Positions 8,998 to 18,737 of a DNA stretch of 58,063 nucleotides are shown here, piece after piece. The first letter of the stretch is position 1. Each line of letters starts with the position of its first letter. The stretch comes from Bacillota bacterium (GTDB lineage Bacteria > Bacillota > Clostridia > Lachnospirales > Lachnospiraceae), in NCBI GenBank assembly GCA_023436225.1, contig JAEZKA010000050.1, positions 1-58,063 of the forward strand, written 5' to 3'. Made by a program: the position numbers and the translations under genes. The notes under the pieces were generated by a model. The model was given only the letters and a program-made list of their open reading frames with translations, was not told the origin of the DNA and ran no database searches.

Positions 8998-9049
8998 CTT
9001 CTTTCTGGTATTGTTTGGATGGCGCAGAGTGCCATCATGGAGGTAAAAT

Positions 9050-10009
9050 ATGGGTATTGTTTCTTCGAAATCGTTATCAAATCAGGAAAAGAAGAGTTCG
9101 AAATTAAAGAAAACCTTTCAACATATGAAAAGAGACAGACAGCTTTTGATTATATTCTTACCCTGTGCTCTTTTTTATGCAATATTTCGATATGGTCCGA
9201 TGTTTGGATTAGTTATGTCTTTTCAAGATTATGGTATATTTCTCGGTTATTTTAAAAGTCCCTTTGTGGGGTTAAAGCATTTTATTAAATTTTTTAATGG
9301 TCCTGACTTCTTATTATTGTTTAAAAATACATTTTTGTTAGGATTATATACTTTACTTTGGACATTCCCATTTCCAATCCTGTTTTCTATCTTCTTAAAT
9401 GAAATTCGAAATGGTAAATTCAAAAAATCAATACAAACGTTAAGCTTTTTACCCTCTTTTCTATCGGTTGTTATAGTAAGTAGTATGGCAATTGACTTTC
9501 TTTCGCCAAGTCGAGGAATCATCAATACAATTATACAGTCACTTGGATTTGAACCTAAATATTTTATCGTTGATCCCAAATGGTTTAGAACGATATTTAT
9601 CGCTACAGAAATATGGAGTAGCATGGGATATAATGCTATCATTTATCTAGCAGCTATCGCCGGAGTAGATCCAGCATTATATGAAGCAGCTAAAGTGGAT
9701 GGATGTAGTAGAATAAGAGCTATTTGGTATATTACCCTTCCAAGTATATTACCGACAATAGCGACAATGTTTATCATAAAGTCAGGAAGTATGTTTAGTA
9801 TTGGATATGAGAAGGTTTTATTACTATATACTCCAACTACATATAAAGTGGCTGACGTCTTTTCAACTTATGTATATCGAAAGGGTTTGTTAGAAGCAAA
9901 TTACAGTTATGCTGCAGCAGTAGGACTTTTTGAATCATTCGTTGCATTAGCATTACTTTTAATCTCAAACAAAATGAGCAAAAAGTTAACGGATCAAAGC
10001 TTATGGTAG
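9050..10009 (+). CDS. ABC sugar transporter permease, LplB type
   Basis: The 319-residue inner-membrane subunit begins after GGAGG. A basic N-terminal tail leads into about six membrane spans, beginning near LLIIFLPCALFYAIF. The EAA loop that docks the ATPase is present (EAAKVDGCSRIRAIWYITLPSILP). Family hallmarks include FRYGPMFGLVMSFQDY and FLSPSRGIINTI. It is followed after 15 bases by the second permease. No ATPase gene is present, so an ATPase encoded elsewhere is presumably shared. Confidence 0.9.
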   Translation: MGIVSSKSLSNQEKKSSKLKKTFQHMKRDRQLLIIFLPCALFYAIFRYGPMFGLVMSFQDYGIFLGYFKSPFVGLKHFIKFFNGPDFLLLFKNTFLLGLYTLLWTFPFPILFSIFLNEIRNGKFKKSIQTLSFLPSFLSVVIVSSMAIDFLSPSRGIINTIIQSLGFEPKYFIVDPKWFRTIFIATEIWSSMGYNAIIYLAAIAGVDPALYEAAKVDGCSRIRAIWYITLPSILPTIATMFIIKSGSMFSIGYEKVLLLYTPTTYKVADVFSTYVYRKGLLEANYSYAAAVGLFESFVALALLLISNKMSKKLTDQSLW

Positions 10010-10024
10010 CAGGAGGGTATATAC

Positions 10025-10882
10025 ATGAAAAAGAAAATATCTTTGTTTGATATTATAAATGGTTTGGTAATGATTATTGTGGGTGTCATAATACTTTATC
10101 CAATCATTTATGTTATTTCGGTATCCTTTAGTGATACCGTCTATATTGTTCAAAATAAAATCTCTTTTTATCCGAAGGGCTTTAATTTAGATGCTTATAA
10201 GATGATTTTAGAGGATAACAGAATACCGAGATCCTATCTTAACACAATATTATATACAGCGGTAGGAACCTTTGTAAATTTACTGATGACAGCAATGGGT
10301 GCATATCCACTTGCTAAAAAGAGCTTTTTCGGAAGAAAGTTCTTTATTACAGCAATTACGATCACCATGTTTTTTAGTGGTGGTATGATACCATCCTTCA
10401 TTATTGTACAGAAGCTTGGTCTAATTAATAGTATGTGGGCTTTAATTATCCCAAATGCGATATGGACAACGCAGCTCTTAATATTAAAAAGCTTTTATGA
10501 ATCTATTTCTCCAAGCTTGTATGAAGCAGCGATTGTGGATGGAGCATCGGAATACAGAATTTTATTTCAAATTATTATTCCGTTATCAAAACCGGCACTT
10601 GCATCTCTCGCACTGTTCTACTTCATGGGTCATTGGAATAGTTACTTTTTACCTTTGATTTACTTAAATGATTTAGATAAATTACCGCTTCAGGTTATAT
10701 TAAGAGATATGCTCATTGATAATACAGCAAGCAATCCTAATCTGATGACAGCGTCAAAATTGACGCCAGAAGCCTTGAAGAATGCTACGATATTTATTTC
10801 TATGGTTCCAGTACTATTGATCTATCCTTTTGTTCAAAAGTACTTTGCAAAGGGCATTATGTTAGGTTCGGTGAAGGGTTAA
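10025..10882 (+). CDS. ABC sugar transporter permease, LplC/YtcP type
   Basis: This 285-residue partner permease starts after CAGGAGGG. It has six predicted spans and an EAA loop, EAAIVDGASEYRILFQIIIPLSKP, and ends in the conserved YFAKGIMLGSVKG tail of this family. A hydroxyacid dehydrogenase follows 29 bases later, so transport and metabolism appear to share one message. Confidence 0.9.
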   Translation: MKKKISLFDIINGLVMIIVGVIILYPIIYVISVSFSDTVYIVQNKISFYPKGFNLDAYKMILEDNRIPRSYLNTILYTAVGTFVNLLMTAMGAYPLAKKSFFGRKFFITAITITMFFSGGMIPSFIIVQKLGLINSMWALIIPNAIWTTQLLILKSFYESISPSLYEAAIVDGASEYRILFQIIIPLSKPALASLALFYFMGHWNSYFLPLIYLNDLDKLPLQVILRDMLIDNTASNPNLMTASKLTPEALKNATIFISMVPVLLIYPFVQKYFAKGIMLGSVKG

Positions 10883-10911
10883 TGATTGCATTTCCATAGG
10901 AGGAAGGTCGC

Positions 10912-11910
10912 ATGAATATTTTGGTTTCGATTCCGAAAGGAGCCATGAGAGATACCTTTATTACAGAGGATGTTGGTAATCGCATCAACTCAATGGGTAG
11001 GGTAGTGTGGAATGATACTAAAGCAAATTGGTCATCGGAAGAATTACAAGATAAATTAAGAGATATTGATGTTTGTATCTGTGGCTGGGGAAGCTCCTCA
11101 TTCAATGAAGTTGCTTTAAGATATGCCGATCGTTTGAAAATCATTGCTCATACCGGCGGTTCCGCTTCCCACTTAATTACAAAAGAGTTATTCGAAAAAG
11201 GAATTAAGGTTGTTAGTGGGAATTGGTTCTTTGCCCAGTCACTGGCAGAAGGAACCTTAGCTTATATGTTAAGTTCATTGAGAAGCATTCCTTATTATAA
11301 TAATGAGGTACAGGAAGGCAGATGGCGTAATGATGATTTCTATAATGAAGGGATTTTAGACCAAACCATAGGCTTAATTGGTTTTGGTATGACTGCTCAG
11401 ATCTTGGTTTCTATGCTAAAACCCTTTCATGTTAAGATTAAGGTATATTCGGAGCATAAGACAGATGACATATATAAGGAATATGGGGTAGAAAGAGCTT
11501 CGCTGGAGGAAATTATAACCACATGTAAAATTATATCAATTCATATGGCACAACGAGAGGATACCTACCACATCATTAATCGAGAGCTTCTTAAGAAAAT
11601 TCCCGACGGAAGTATTCTTATTAATACTTCACGTGGGAGTCTAATCGATGAAGAGGCACTGGCAGACGAACTTTCTACTGGAAGATTTAAGACGGCTCTT
11701 GATGTATACGAAATAGAACCATTACCCAAAGAGAGTAGATTAAGAGGATTGCATAATGTTATTTTAATACCTCATATGGGGGGACCAACGATTGACAGAC
11801 GAAGAAGCTGCACCAATGGTATTTTAGATGATATAGAAAGATTCTACAAAGGTGACAAGCTTATATATGAATTGAATATGGAATATATAGACAGAATGAC
11901 CAGACAATAA
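10912..11910 (+). CDS. D-isomer-specific 2-hydroxyacid dehydrogenase
   Basis: This 332-residue NAD(P)-linked enzyme would interconvert a 2-hydroxy acid and a 2-keto acid. The nucleotide-binding motif is GLIGFGMTA (residues 154-162). The active-site set is visible as R241 (NTSRGSLIDEEAL), E269 (YEIEPLP) and H288 (PHMGG). It starts after AGGAGG, directly downstream of the permeases, and is the last gene before a new promoter. In context it probably acts on a sugar acid derived from the imported substrate. Confidence 0.85.
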   Translation: MNILVSIPKGAMRDTFITEDVGNRINSMGRVVWNDTKANWSSEELQDKLRDIDVCICGWGSSSFNEVALRYADRLKIIAHTGGSASHLITKELFEKGIKVVSGNWFFAQSLAEGTLAYMLSSLRSIPYYNNEVQEGRWRNDDFYNEGILDQTIGLIGFGMTAQILVSMLKPFHVKIKVYSEHKTDDIYKEYGVERASLEEIITTCKIISIHMAQREDTYHIINRELLKKIPDGSILINTSRGSLIDEEALADELSTGRFKTALDVYEIEPLPKESRLRGLHNVILIPHMGGPTIDRRRSCTNGILDDIERFYKGDKLIYELNMEYIDRMTRQ

Positions 11911-11929
11911 AGAAATGCTTCAAATAAAT

Positions 11930-11958
11930 TTGACTATTATAAACATATCGGTTACAAT
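11930..11958 (+). promoter_or_regulatory. promoter of the membrane AraC regulator
   Basis: TTGACT and TACAAT with a 17-base spacer, about 40 bases before the start codon at 11999. Confidence 0.65.
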
Positions 11959-11998
11959 ATTAATTGTGGATTAATACTAAAACCAGGTAGGTTGTAAT

Positions 11999-14314
11999 AT
12001 GAAAAATTATGTAATAAATAAAACTTTACTGAAGATATTTATGATTTTGATGCTCGCGATTTCAATTATGTTTGTTTCAAATTATTACATTTATAAAAGC
12101 TCTATGAATGCAATGTTTGAACAAGCAGAAATTAATAATAATCTTGTTGTGAATGGAATCATTCAATCTTTTGAGGAAAGCTTTAAGGAAATCAATGATG
12201 TTATCTTTACAGTTGAATCATTACCATATAATCTATACGATTTAAGCGGACATAACAACATAAATATGAAGAATGCCTATCTGTTAATGAAAAATGTGAA
12301 GCCAATTATAACGCAGGATTACATACATGACTTTATCATTTATTTTAAGAATTCAGATCTGGTATTAACATTAAGTGGAACAGAAAGCTTTCATAGTATA
12401 TTTACGAAAAAATATAAGAATAATCATTATGCTCCTGAATACTGGGAAAATTATGCTGTTACAAGCCATCCGATGAAAATAATACCATCGGATTATTATG
12501 AAGATGAATGGTCTTCTAATGGATCCGTTCATAATCTTTTAGCTATTGTGGCCTCGAATCAGGTTAATTATTCTATTGGTAATATTGTCGTTTTTGTAGA
12601 TCTGGCGAAGCTTTATGCAAAAGTAAATGAAAATACCATGATGCCCGGAACATCCCTAATCGTACTTGATAAGGACAAAAATGTAATCATAAATACGGGC
12701 AGCACGTATGATCTTGATAATATGGAAGGTATCTTTTTTAACACTAGTAATAAAGCCACCATTCAAAAAGGAGATTACAATTACCATATCGTAAGATCGG
12801 ATTATAACTCATTTACTTATATTAATAAAGTACCCTATGGCTATGAAAGTTACCTATCTACGATTAAATATAACAAAATAATTCTATTTGTTACGACGAT
12901 TGTCGGGGTTGTTATATCAGTTATCCTTAGTATCTATATTTACAGTCCAGTAAAAAAGATATTATGGTTAGTTGGTGTACAGGATGGGAACAAGAATCAA
13001 AATAAATATAAATATATTTATAATAGTATCGAGAAAATACAGCTAGAGAACGAGTTAATTAATAGTAAGATGGACAATGTAAAAGAAGAGGTAATGAGAA
13101 GTATATTCTTTAAAATGATTGACGATATCACATTTTATAAGGATATGAAAGATCAAATAGATACCTATTTTAAAGCTATATTTTTTAACAGACAGTTTCT
13201 TATGGTTGGGTTTGATCTTTTAAATACAAACCAACCGGAAAATATTACAGATGATAATTTCGAAATAATGCCGGATAAAATAAAAAATGAAATTGAGCTT
13301 GCACTTTGGAAGATAGGAAATGGCAATTGTTCTGTTGCTGCATTTTATATGGAAAATATGCAATTGGTTGCACTAGTTGGTGTAAATGATCAAATAAAGA
13401 GATCGAAATTATTAAGTGATATTGAAGGTGTAAAAGATCAACTCCAAAAGACTGTTCTAGCGAACTATACTGTTTTGGTTGCAGTAACTAAATTTTATAC
13501 GGAACCGCAGAGTTGTAAAGAAGCATTTGAAGAAATCAAGCTGTGTTTTGCATATAGAACAATCAAAAGTACTAAAACTGTGATTGATTTAGAAAAGAAT
13601 GAATATAGTTATGATATTTATTTGCCTTTGAACTTTGATGAAAAATTGTCTAATTATATCTTAAGTGCTAATACAAGTGAAAGTTTAAAGCTTATTAAAG
13701 AGGTAATCGATACCAATGTTTCGAATAATGTAAGTAAAATTAAGTTTAAATACATCATTGATAATATATTTAATAACCTGGTTAACATTTTAATTTATTT
13801 AAATGTAGATCGAGAAGAGTTAATGTCTACGGATAGAGAGTTTAGAAGTAAGGTTAAGTACTATTCTAATAATCCTGAGAAAATCAATGAATATTTTGAA
13901 AAATTGGTTGAGACTATTACAAAGAAAGTACATACTTCAAGTCAAAGTAAGCTTGATAAGGACCTATTATTACAATATATTAATATACATTATTCCGAAA
14001 ATCTTTATCTAGATAAAATAGCAGAAGTATTTAATACAACCCCTAAATACTTTTCCAACTTTTTTAAAAAGGCATTTGGTATTAATTTTGTTGAATATTT
14101 GAACAAGATTAGAATATCTCATGCGAAGGAATTGCTTGAAGATTCAGAGCTTACGGTGAATGAAATAGGAGAACGAGTAGGATATCTGAATCCGAGTACC
14201 TTTACTAGTACATTCAAAAAGTATAGTGGCATAACACCCTCTGAATACAGAAAGCATGGAAAAGGCGGCAATATATCACAGGACTTATCTAGATCGAGCA
14301 AAATAAAACCTTAA
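11999..14314 (+). CDS. membrane-bound AraC-family sensor/regulator
   Basis: This 771-residue one-component regulator has an N-terminal membrane span (about 8-30), an extracytoplasmic sensor domain up to about residue 295 that is Cache-like in layout, and a second span near 296-317 (IILFVTTIVGVVISVILSIYIY). A cytoplasmic middle region follows, and the C-terminal double helix-turn-helix is of AraC type (LYLDKIAEVFNTTPKYFSNFFKKAFG, then ELTVNEIGERVGYLNPSTFTSTFKKYSG). Such proteins typically sense an extracellular sugar and activate the neighbouring importer. It has its own promoter and sits directly after the first transporter operon, its most likely target. Confidence 0.85.
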   Translation: MKNYVINKTLLKIFMILMLAISIMFVSNYYIYKSSMNAMFEQAEINNNLVVNGIIQSFEESFKEINDVIFTVESLPYNLYDLSGHNNINMKNAYLLMKNVKPIITQDYIHDFIIYFKNSDLVLTLSGTESFHSIFTKKYKNNHYAPEYWENYAVTSHPMKIIPSDYYEDEWSSNGSVHNLLAIVASNQVNYSIGNIVVFVDLAKLYAKVNENTMMPGTSLIVLDKDKNVIINTGSTYDLDNMEGIFFNTSNKATIQKGDYNYHIVRSDYNSFTYINKVPYGYESYLSTIKYNKIILFVTTIVGVVISVILSIYIYSPVKKILWLVGVQDGNKNQNKYKYIYNSIEKIQLENELINSKMDNVKEEVMRSIFFKMIDDITFYKDMKDQIDTYFKAIFFNRQFLMVGFDLLNTNQPENITDDNFEIMPDKIKNEIELALWKIGNGNCSVAAFYMENMQLVALVGVNDQIKRSKLLSDIEGVKDQLQKTVLANYTVLVAVTKFYTEPQSCKEAFEEIKLCFAYRTIKSTKTVIDLEKNEYSYDIYLPLNFDEKLSNYILSANTSESLKLIKEVIDTNVSNNVSKIKFKYIIDNIFNNLVNILIYLNVDREELMSTDREFRSKVKYYSNNPEKINEYFEKLVETITKKVHTSSQSKLDKDLLLQYINIHYSENLYLDKIAEVFNTTPKYFSNFFKKAFGINFVEYLNKIRISHAKELLEDSELTVNEIGERVGYLNPSTFTSTFKKYSGITPSEYRKHGKGGNISQDLSRSSKIKP

Positions 14315-14362
14315 TACTCCTATAAGGATGGATTAATTTGGATTAAGGGAGTGAGGTGGCTT

Positions 14363-14986
14363 ATGAGAGAACGTAATTCACAGAAATCAAAAGAAGATAT
14401 ACTGACTGCAGCAGAAGTCCTGTTTGCTGAAAAAGGAATTTACGGTACTAGGGTTGATGAAATTGCAAAAGAAGCAAATATAAACAAACGGATGATATAT
14501 GAGTACTTTGGCAGCAAGGAAGAATTGTATAAAGCGGTTTTGATTAATGTATATGGTAGACTTGGCAATCTGGAGCTAGGGATTCTATCGGATATGATAA
14601 GCCCTGTCGATGCAATTAGAAAGCTTATTCAGATGTATTTCATATTCTTAAAAGATAATCCTTCCTATGTAAGTCTCTTGCAATGGGAGAATCTGAACAA
14701 AGGAAAATATATAAAGGATACGGATTTTACCGGCATTAAAGACCCGACACTAGATCTATTAAGGCAGATTATTAGTAAGGGGATAGCGGAAGGTACCTTT
14801 CGATTGGAGGTGGATACAGAGCAGGTGATTGTATCCCTATTAACCTATTGCTTTTCCTATTTCTCCAATCGATATACATTATCAACACTTTTGTCTAAAA
14901 AGCTAGATGATGATGAAAATATTAATAAACGTATTGATCATGTAACCACCATGTTTTTATCATATTTATGCAAAGAGAATGTATAG
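14363..14986 (+). CDS. TetR/AcrR family transcriptional regulator
   Basis: The protein has 207 residues. The ATG at 14363 follows GAGGTGG at good spacing, so it is preferred over the GTG at 14351. The N-terminal DNA-binding domain is intact: ILTAAEVLFAEKGIYGTRVDEIAKEANINKRMIYEYFGSKEELYKAV. The C-terminal half is a helical ligand/dimer domain. A 20-bp palindrome at 15024-15043, just downstream and ahead of the next operon, is its probable operator. The ligand is unknown. Confidence 0.9.
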   Translation: MRERNSQKSKEDILTAAEVLFAEKGIYGTRVDEIAKEANINKRMIYEYFGSKEELYKAVLINVYGRLGNLELGILSDMISPVDAIRKLIQMYFIFLKDNPSYVSLLQWENLNKGKYIKDTDFTGIKDPTLDLLRQIISKGIAEGTFRLEVDTEQVIVSLLTYCFSYFSNRYTLSTLLSKKLDDDENINKRIDHVTTMFLSYLCKENV

Positions 14987-15023
14987 TTAATGAAATGGTT
15001 GAAGGTAATCTTTTTTTGCCTAC

Positions 15024-15043
15024 AAGTAACTAACTAGTTACTT
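15024..15043. promoter_or_regulatory. perfect palindrome, probable TetR operator
   Basis: AAGTAACT and AGTTACTT flank a 4-base AACT centre. It lies about 40 bases after the TetR gene and 124 bases before the SDR gene, in the only untranslated stretch where that operon's promoter can be. Confidence 0.65.
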
Positions 15044-15166
15044 ACATAGTAAGATACAAAACATAAAAATAAAATTCTGTTTAAGGATAGGCAGATATGC
15101 TGCAAAAGCTAATATCGTGATAAAAATAGTGATTATTTAAAATAAAACATGAAATGAGGAAAAGAT

Positions 15167-16180
15167 ATGTGGAATGAGGAATTATTAGATTTAAAATTAT
15201 CAGAACCCTCCATTAAGCTAATCGAAGATATGTCAAAAATTGATGGGGACATATTAATACTAGGAGCTGGTGGTAAGATGGGACCATCCCTGGCTCTCCT
15301 TGCAAAGAATGCGATAAAAGCGGCAAAAATTAATAAAAGAGTAATTGCGGTATCACGTTTTACAGATCCAGTAGTAATAAAACTAATGAAGGATAATGAG
15401 ATTGAGACAATCAGCGTGGATTTGCTTAAGCCAGGAGCATTTGATCGATTGCCTGAGGTGGCAAATGTCATATACATGGCAGGACGTAAGTTTGGTACAG
15501 ATGGACAGGAGGCGCTGACATGGGCGATGAACGCATGGCTTCCTACTCTGGTCGCAGAGAAATATAAGAATTCTAAAATAGTTGTATTTTCATCAGGGAA
15601 TATCTATCCGATGATGCCGGTTTACTCTGGAGCTACGGAGAATATTAAACCAACACCAGTGGGTGACTATGCTATGTCATGTCTTGCACGTGAGCGTATG
15701 TTTGAATATGGTTCGATTGAATACGGAACAGAGGTTTTTATCTATAGACTTAACTATGCAGTAGACTTGCGATATGGTGTACTTCATGATATTGCTTCTA
15801 ATATTATGGAGGGTAAGCCGATTAGCCTTACAACGACATGCTTTAACTGTATTTGGCAAGGTGATGCAAATGAAATGGCAATACGTGCATTATTACATAC
15901 AGGAAATCCTGCGGTAACTATGAATATCACTGGTCCAGAGACCGTATCTGTTAGACAAGTAGCGATCGAGCTTGGTAAATTACTTGGTAAAGAACCGATA
16001 TTTGAAGGACAGGAAGCAGAAAATGCATTCCTGAACAATGCAGGGCAGGCGATGGAAACCTTTGGTTATCCTACCGTATCCCTAAATACGTTAATACGCT
16101 GGCAGGCAGAGTGGATACTGGACGGAGGCCGCTCTTTAGGAAAGCCAACACATTTTGAAGAAAGAAAGGGGAGCTTCTAA
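15167..16180 (+). CDS. NAD-dependent epimerase/dehydratase-like SDR protein
   Basis: This 337-residue extended SDR fold has the nucleotide-binding glycine motif ILGAGGKMGPSLA (residues 31-43), a VIYMAG motif near 102-106, and the substrate serine region VVFSSGNIYP. The catalytic tyrosine motif reads Y168-AMS-C172, so the lysine of the usual YxxxK is replaced by cysteine. Either the chemistry differs or the protein binds without normal catalysis. It is the first gene of a four-gene operon and overlaps the next start codon by one base (TAATG). Its nucleotide sugar or sugar acid substrate is unknown. Confidence 0.75.
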   Translation: MWNEELLDLKLSEPSIKLIEDMSKIDGDILILGAGGKMGPSLALLAKNAIKAAKINKRVIAVSRFTDPVVIKLMKDNEIETISVDLLKPGAFDRLPEVANVIYMAGRKFGTDGQEALTWAMNAWLPTLVAEKYKNSKIVVFSSGNIYPMMPVYSGATENIKPTPVGDYAMSCLARERMFEYGSIEYGTEVFIYRLNYAVDLRYGVLHDIASNIMEGKPISLTTTCFNCIWQGDANEMAIRALLHTGNPAVTMNITGPETVSVRQVAIELGKLLGKEPIFEGQEAENAFLNNAGQAMETFGYPTVSLNTLIRWQAEWILDGGRSLGKPTHFEERKGSF

Positions 16181-17238
16181 TGAATCGACATGAAAAAGCA
16201 TTGTTAAAATTTGCAGAAGGCACATTTATACCGGCACATCCCTTAGCTCTAACCTCCTCCAGAAAGCTGGATGAAAAAAGGCAAAGATTGTTAACCCGCT
16301 ATTATCTGAATGCAGGTGTGGGTGGCTTAGCGATTGCAGTACATACAACACAGTTTGAGATTAGAGATCCTGAGGTTGGTTTATTTGAAACGGTGTTACA
16401 ATTAGCGGTTGAAGAGATTGAAGCATTTGAAAATAAGACAGGTAAGGTTATTGTCAGAATCGCAGGGGTATGTGGTCCCATCGATCAAGCTGTAGAGGAA
16501 GCAAAAATTGCCTCAAGACTTGGATATGATGCGGTACTGTTAAGTCCAGGAGGCCTAAACCATCTGTCAGAAGAAGAAATGCTGAAGCGTAGTGAAGCTG
16601 TTGCAGGAATAATACCGGTAGTAGGATTTTATCTTCAAAACTCAGTGGGAGGAAGAGCCTTTACTTATGATTATTGGCAGAAATTCTGTGAAATTAACAA
16701 TGTAATTGGTATTAAAAGTGCACCCTTTAACCGATATCAAACCCTCGATGTCGTAAGGGCAGCTACATTTTCAACCAGAGCGGATCAAATTGCCTTGTAT
16801 ACCGGTAATGATGATAATATTGTTCTTGATCTATTAACAAATTACAAGTTTACTCAGGATGGAAAAACCTATGAAAAAGGGTTTGTGGGAGGATTATTAG
16901 GTCATTGGTCGGTATGGACTAATACAGCAGTTAAGATTTTTGAGATGCTAAAGGATAGATCAAAGGATGAGGATATTAAGGCTGACCTATTAACACTTGC
17001 CATGGAAGTAACCGATTGTAATGCAGCCTTTTTTGATACCGCGAATGGATTTAAAGGCTGTATCGCTGGTCTCCACCTGATATTACAAAAGCAAGGTTTG
17101 CTGGAAGGAATTTGGTGTCTGAATGAGAATGAGAATATTTCACCAGGACAGATGGAAGAAATAGAACGAGTTTATCGATTATATCCTCATCTTAATGATG
17201 ATGAATTTGTGAAAAACAATATCAAAAACTGGATTTAA
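16180..17238 (+). CDS. dihydrodipicolinate synthase/aldolase family protein
   Basis: This 352-residue TIM-barrel class I aldolase is of the DapA/NanA/KDG-aldolase superfamily. The Schiff-base lysine is K179 in NVIGIKSAPFNRY, and the supporting tyrosine is near 151 in GFYLQNS. It is longer than the usual 290-310 residues, with an extended C-terminus, so it is probably not the housekeeping DapA. The operon context (SDR, amidohydrolase, FAD oxidoreductase) suggests cleavage or dehydration of a keto-acid sugar intermediate. Confidence 0.75.
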   Translation: MNRHEKALLKFAEGTFIPAHPLALTSSRKLDEKRQRLLTRYYLNAGVGGLAIAVHTTQFEIRDPEVGLFETVLQLAVEEIEAFENKTGKVIVRIAGVCGPIDQAVEEAKIASRLGYDAVLLSPGGLNHLSEEEMLKRSEAVAGIIPVVGFYLQNSVGGRAFTYDYWQKFCEINNVIGIKSAPFNRYQTLDVVRAATFSTRADQIALYTGNDDNIVLDLLTNYKFTQDGKTYEKGFVGGLLGHWSVWTNTAVKIFEMLKDRSKDEDIKADLLTLAMEVTDCNAAFFDTANGFKGCIAGLHLILQKQGLLEGIWCLNENENISPGQMEEIERVYRLYPHLNDDEFVKNNIKNWI

Positions 17239-17299
17239 GTAGGTTGACCAATCGGTAACGCTTAAGGAAGCGAATGGAAGATCAAAGGAGAATGATTCT

Positions 17300-18610
17300 A
17301 TGAATATCAGTGATATGAAAGAAAGGGTTCTTGCTGCTATTGATGAAAATCGTGAAACGATAATTCAGATTGGAGAAACGATCTTAAATCAACCAGAGAT
17401 GGGGTATAAAGAAGTTAAAACGGCCAGTCTGGTCAAGGAGATTTTTGAAAAACTTAATTTGGAATATGAAGCCTCTCTAGCAATTACAGGCATGAAAGCT
17501 AACCTAAAAGGAAGAAGCAGTAAACTTAAGGTGGCTGTAATTGGAGAAATGGATGCAGTGATTTGCCCCCTGCATCCAAAGGCGGATAGAATGACAGGAG
17601 CCTCACATTCTTGCGGGCACAATGCTCAAATTGCTACTATGCTTGGTGTTGCTTATGGACTAGTACAAAGTGGCATTATGAGTGAATTAGATGGAGATGT
17701 GGCCTTTATGGCTGTTCCGGCAGAGGAGTTTGTAGAGCTTGAGTACAGAGAGCACCTTAAGAACAACGGTGATATCAAATTATTCGGTGGCAAGCAAGAA
17801 CTTATCAGAATAGGAGCCTTTGATGATATCGATATGGCTATGATGGTCCATTCCCATGCCGGTGCGACGGAAAGGAAGGCCTTTGTTCATGGAGGCGGAT
17901 CAGGCTTCGTCGGTAAAACGGTAAGGTTTGTAGGACGGGAAGCACATGCAGGAGGGGCACCTTATGAAGGAATCAATGCTCTTAATGCAGCAATGATGGC
18001 AATTATGGGTATCCATGTTCAGAGAGAAGTATTTAAAGATGAGGATGGTATTCGGGTACACCCTATCATAACAAAGGGTGGCGATCTTGTGAACATTGTT
18101 CCGGCCGATACCCGAATGGAGACCTATGTACGAGGGAAGAGAGTCGATGCCATACTTGAGGCAAACCAATTAGTAAATAGGGCAATTGAAGCCGGTGCTT
18201 ATTGCGTAGGAGCAGAGGTGCAGATCAATGAGCTTCCGGGATACTTACCCTTGAAGCAAAATAAAGAGCTTGGTGAACTTTTTGCAAATAATATAGGTCA
18301 CTTCATTGGAAATGAGAATGTCATACGAGATGTGGATATGTGTGGTTCTACTGACATGGGGGATTTGAGTGCAATCATGCCGGTGATACAACCTACCATG
18401 GGAGGCTTTCAAGGTCAGGCTCACAGTAAAGAGTTCGAAATTGTAGATAAGGAAGCAGCCTATATCTTACCTGCCAAGGCAATGGCTATGACTATAATAG
18501 ACTTACTCTCTAATGATGCTAGAGAGGGATTAAGAATCAAAGAGGAATTTAATCCAGTGTATTCGAAAGAAGCATATTTGCAGGTATGGGAAGAGCTTCT
18601 TAACGAATAA
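17300..18610 (+). CDS. M20 family amidohydrolase/peptidase
   Basis: This 436-residue predicted zinc hydrolase of the aminoacylase/carboxypeptidase type has its metal-site motifs in order: GEMDAV, ASHSCGHNAQ, PAEEFVE and MMVHSHAG, and a dimerisation-domain motif GREAHAGGAPYEGINALNA. Members remove acyl or aminoacyl groups from N-acylated substrates. It starts after AAGGAG, 61 bases downstream of the aldolase. An amide hydrolase in this operon hints that the substrate carries an N-acyl or amide-linked group. Confidence 0.85.
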   Translation: MNISDMKERVLAAIDENRETIIQIGETILNQPEMGYKEVKTASLVKEIFEKLNLEYEASLAITGMKANLKGRSSKLKVAVIGEMDAVICPLHPKADRMTGASHSCGHNAQIATMLGVAYGLVQSGIMSELDGDVAFMAVPAEEFVELEYREHLKNNGDIKLFGGKQELIRIGAFDDIDMAMMVHSHAGATERKAFVHGGGSGFVGKTVRFVGREAHAGGAPYEGINALNAAMMAIMGIHVQREVFKDEDGIRVHPIITKGGDLVNIVPADTRMETYVRGKRVDAILEANQLVNRAIEAGAYCVGAEVQINELPGYLPLKQNKELGELFANNIGHFIGNENVIRDVDMCGSTDMGDLSAIMPVIQPTMGGFQGQAHSKEFEIVDKEAAYILPAKAMAMTIIDLLSNDAREGLRIKEEFNPVYSKEAYLQVWEELLNE

Positions 18611-18657
18611 GGATCTCCGATGAAGAACTGAATTGCAATGAGATAAAAATTCAGGTG

Positions 18658-18698
18658 ATAGGGTAAATTGATATTTCGTTTTGCAAAATACCCTATTA
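18658..18698 (+). promoter_or_regulatory. stem-loop between the M20 and FAD-oxidoreductase genes
   Basis: ATAGGGTA and TACCCTAT flank a loop of about 22 bases. There is no T run, so this is possibly a processing or partial-attenuation site within the operon. Confidence 0.4.
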
Positions 18699-18737
18699 AT
18701 TATATTGGATATAAATAATAGGAAGGAGAACGGGGCT

